Origin: an uncultured cyanobacterium
Lineage (GTDB): Bacteria > Cyanobacteriota > Cyanobacteriia > PCC-6307 > Cyanobiaceae
NCBI GenBank assembly: GCA_903928835.1
Contig: CAIYSK010000204.1
Coordinates: 1-6,036, forward strand
DNA: 6,036 nucleotides
Direction: 5' to 3'
The notes under the pieces were generated by a model, which was not told the DNA's origin, searched no databases, and was given only the letters and a program-made list of their open reading frames with translations. The position numbers and the translations under genes were made by a program. This document shows positions 3,990 to 6,036 of the stretch, piece after piece (position 1 is the stretch's first letter; each line of letters begins with the position of its first letter).

Positions 3990-6036
3990 CGGTCAATCCA
4001 GCGGACCACCTGGCGGCTAGCCGTGTTCAGACGCTGGCGCCAGAGGGGCAGGGTCGGTTTCTGCTGGGCCTCTGGGGAATCGCCTGAGAGCTCCGAATCA
4101 ATGTGGTAGTAGGCATAGGACGGCTGGTTATAGCCCCCGTACCCGTACCCGTACCCGTACCCGTATTTGCCGTATCCATAGCCATAGCCGTCGGCATGGG
4201 CACTTTCCGGTTTCACGGCATTGGTGACCAGGCCCAGCAAGGATGCTCCCGAAGCCTGGATTCGCTTGATCGCCTCCTTGGGCAGGTGGCGATCCACCCG
4301 ATCCAGGGATACCAGCAGGATCAGGCCATCCACGTGCTCGGAGGTCAACATGGCATCCGCCAAGCCCAGCACGGGCGGGGTGTCGTAGATGACCAGATCA
4401 AACTGGCCCGATTGGCTGATCTCCTGGGCCATCTGATGCATCCGGGTCGAGCTGAGCAACCGGGTGGGATCGGGAGGCCTCCTGCCCGAGGTGATCACCG
4501 ACCAGCCGGCATGGTTCTTCACCGGTTGCACGGCATCGGTCCAGCGGATGTTGTCTTCGGTGAGGATGTTGGAGAGGCCCACCAGGTTGTTGAGGCCGAG
4601 CCGGTAGTGCATCTGGGGCTTGCGCATGTCGGCGTCAATCAGCAGCACCCGTTTGCCCATCTCCGAGAGGGTTTTCGCCAGCAGCACGTTGACCAGGGAT
4701 TTGCCTTCGTTGGGAACGGCGCTGGTAAGGGCAATGGCCCGCAGGGGCCGGTCGGAATCGAGGAAGCGCAGGCTGGTGAAGAGGTTGCGGAAGGCCTCCT
4801 GATAGAAAAAACGTTGGTAGCCCGAGAGGGATTTGGGGGCTGCCCCGGGGATTTGGGGTTCAGTTTCGAGGGCCTTGTCTGGATCGGAGCTGGATGGGGT
4901 GGTGTCTAGCTCTTCGATCAGAAAACGGCTGTCTTCCCGCACCCCTTGGAAAAATTCCACGTGGGGAATGTGGCCCAGCAGGGTTTGTTTGAGATCGGCA
5001 TTCACCTCAGCGGGGCTGTGGAACACATGGTCGAGCCGATCGCGCAACAGGCCGGCCCCAGCGCCGGCCACCAAACCCAGCACCACGCCCAGGGCCAGGT
5101 TGCGGGGCACGGAGGGTTTGATCGGCGTGGGATCGATTTCGGGCGGGGCAATCACCTTCCAGGGCAGGGTGCGCTGGGCAATCTCGAGCTGAAAGTCTTC
5201 TTTGGCTTTGAGGAAGGAGGCAAGGTTGTCGTTGGCGATCAACAGTTTTTGTTGCAGGGCCTCGTATTGCTTGATCAGTTGGGGCTGGCCCTGGAAGGTG
5301 CCCTTGAGCTGGGATTGCTGGCGCTGGGCCACCACCAAGGAGGTCCCATTGGCCTGGAGGGCGCCATCCACAGCCTCGAGTTGGTTTTGGCGCAGCATGG
5401 GCATCAGCCGCTGCCGGCGGGCCTCGAGGCCCTTCACCATCGAGGAGCTGGGGGTGTACTTGGCTCGGGCTTCGGCGAGCTGCTCGTCGAGCTTGGTGAG
5501 TTGCTCTAGCAGGCTTTGGTTGGAATCGACCACGGAAAGGCCCTGGTTGTTTCCGGCTCCAGCGGTTTGGCCTAGCCCGCCAAAGGCCTCTTGGTAGCCG
5601 CGGGCGGTGAGGCTGCCAGTGCTGTTCGCTTGGCGCACGTTGCGGAGCTGGGACCTTTGGGCTTGGAGGGCCAGGATCGAGTCGCTCTGCTGCAGCATTT
5701 TGGCCTTGAGGGCCCCCCCCTCTTCGGTGGGCTGGAGCACGGTGTTGCGCTGGCGAAACAGGGCTAACTGCTGCTGGAGATCGGCCGTTTTTTTCTGCAG
5801 GGCAGGGGCTTGCAGATCCAAAAATTTGATGCCATCGGCTAGGCGCTGTTGGCGTTGGGCGAGCGCCGTTTGCAGATAGGTTTTGGCCAGGTCATTGAGC
5901 AGGCCTTGGGCCTCCTCGGGATCGCGGCCCGTGAGCGAAATATTGAGAACGCCTTCGGCTTCCTTTTGCTTGGAGCCCCCGACGCTGATCTTGATTCGAT
6001 CGGCCAAAGCTGCACTGTTGGTGTCGTGGCGCCGGG
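3986..6036 (-). CDS. Wzc-like polysaccharide co-polymerase / BY-kinase, 5' end outside the window
   Basis: The frame stays open to the window edge, so the N-terminus with the first Wzz segment and membrane helix is missing. TTG 6007 is only an internal codon and serves here as residue 1. Visible order: end of the Wzz domain (about 1-40); long Gln/Leu-rich coiled coil in the periplasm (about 40-280); proline motif PPEIDPTPIKPSVP (288-301); second membrane helix (about 303-321); linker; P-loop kinase domain (about 400-600). The kinase has Walker A SAVPNEGKS (429-437), Walker A' LLIDADMRKP (455-464) and Walker B LVIYDTPP (538-545). A tail at 608-634 carries 12 tyrosines, the expected autophosphorylation cluster. 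Proteins of this class set chain length and assembly of capsule or exopolysaccharide at the inner membrane through phosphorylation cycles. The usual ExxRxxR oligomerisation motif reads EAFRNLF, lacking the second Arg. It overlaps the downstream barrel gene by four bases. Confidence 0.9.
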   Translation of the reverse strand, partial: RRHDTNSAALADRIKISVGGSKQKEAEGVLNISLTGRDPEEAQGLLNDLAKTYLQTALAQRQQRLADGIKFLDLQAPALQKKTADLQQQLALFRQRNTVLQPTEEGGALKAKMLQQSDSILALQAQRSQLRNVRQANSTGSLTARGYQEAFGGLGQTAGAGNNQGLSVVDSNQSLLEQLTKLDEQLAEARAKYTPSSSMVKGLEARRQRLMPMLRQNQLEAVDGALQANGTSLVVAQRQQSQLKGTFQGQPQLIKQYEALQQKLLIANDNLASFLKAKEDFQLEIAQRTLPWKVIAPPEIDPTPIKPSVPRNLALGVVLGLVAGAGAGLLRDRLDHVFHSPAEVNADLKQTLLGHIPHVEFFQGVREDSRFLIEELDTTPSSSDPDKALETEPQIPGAAPKSLSGYQRFFYQEAFRNLFTSLRFLDSDRPLRAIALTSAVPNEGKSLVNVLLAKTLSEMGKRVLLIDADMRKPQMHYRLGLNNLVGLSNILTEDNIRWTDAVQPVKNHAGWSVITSGRRPPDPTRLLSSTRMHQMAQEISQSGQFDLVIYDTPPVLGLADAMLTSEHVDGLILLVSLDRVDRHLPKEAIKRIQASGASLLGLVTNAVKPESAHADGYGYGYGKYGYGYGYGYGGYNQPSYAYYHIDSELSGDSPEAQQKPTLPLWRQRLNTASRQVVRWIDR
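4136..4165 (-). repeat. Hexanucleotide microsatellite, five perfect CCCGTA units, in the tyrosine tail of the kinase
   Basis: Five perfect CCCGTA units lie on the + strand. On the coding strand they read as alternating TAC and GGG codons, giving Tyr-Gly dipeptides around residues 615-624 of the kinase frame. The other Tyr-Gly codons on either side are less uniform (TAT, GGC), so DNA identity here exceeds what the protein needs. Six-base slippage would keep the frame and change the number of tyrosines. Confidence 0.9.

Noticed and set aside
4103..4909. Long + strand open frame of 268 codons opposite the kinase gene
   Set aside because: It is antisense to a well-supported kinase domain and its translation has no recognisable motif. 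It mirrors the codon bias of the real gene.
5995..6007. TTG 6007 as the true start of the kinase
   Set aside because: The frame is open through the window edge and the family's N-terminal membrane helix and Wzz start are missing, so the gene continues beyond 6036.
1..6036. HIP1 octamers (GCGATCGC) as a cyanobacterial signature
   Set aside because: By eye I find only near matches, such as CCGATCGC near 5036, and no perfect copy. Absence does not exclude a picocyanobacterial host.

Overview
The window looks like GC-rich picocyanobacterial DNA (Synechococcus/Cyanobium type). This rests on the cyanobacterial style of the Wzc-like kinase with its outer-membrane partner, the small basic membrane protein and frequent TTG starts. 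It is inference from gene content; no rRNA or other marker gene is present.

The window falls into two parts. The left 1.65 kb looks like accessory DNA. Bases 1-352 hold two near-identical copies of a 182-bp hairpin-rich tandem repeat with no convincing gene. The second copy runs directly into a cytochrome P450 (337-942) that keeps only its C-terminal half: ExxR, the PERF meander and the heme-Cys loop are present, while the N-terminal half and the oxygen-activating I-helix motif are gone. Next comes a compact type II toxin-antitoxin operon, vapB-vapC (1001-1650), with a perfect 14-bp palindrome just upstream as a candidate operator.

The right part looks like surface-polysaccharide machinery. 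A small Arg/Ser-rich single-span membrane protein (1730-1984, + strand) converges on, and overlaps by 17 bp, a minus-strand operon. In transcription order that operon encodes a Wzc-like polysaccharide co-polymerase/BY-kinase (3986-6036, 5' end outside the window) and a 673-residue predicted outer-membrane beta-barrel protein (1968-3989). The two genes overlap by four bases (TTGA), which suggests translational coupling. The kinase would control polymer length and assembly across the inner membrane by autophosphorylating a C-terminal tyrosine cluster. The barrel is a candidate outer-membrane partner for export or anchoring of the polymer.

The points most worth a second look are the kinase-barrel coupling, a 5 x 6-bp microsatellite that encodes part of the kinase's tyrosine tail, and the structured 182-bp repeat abutting the broken P450. 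No complete, clearly undescribed system is demonstrated by the sequence alone.
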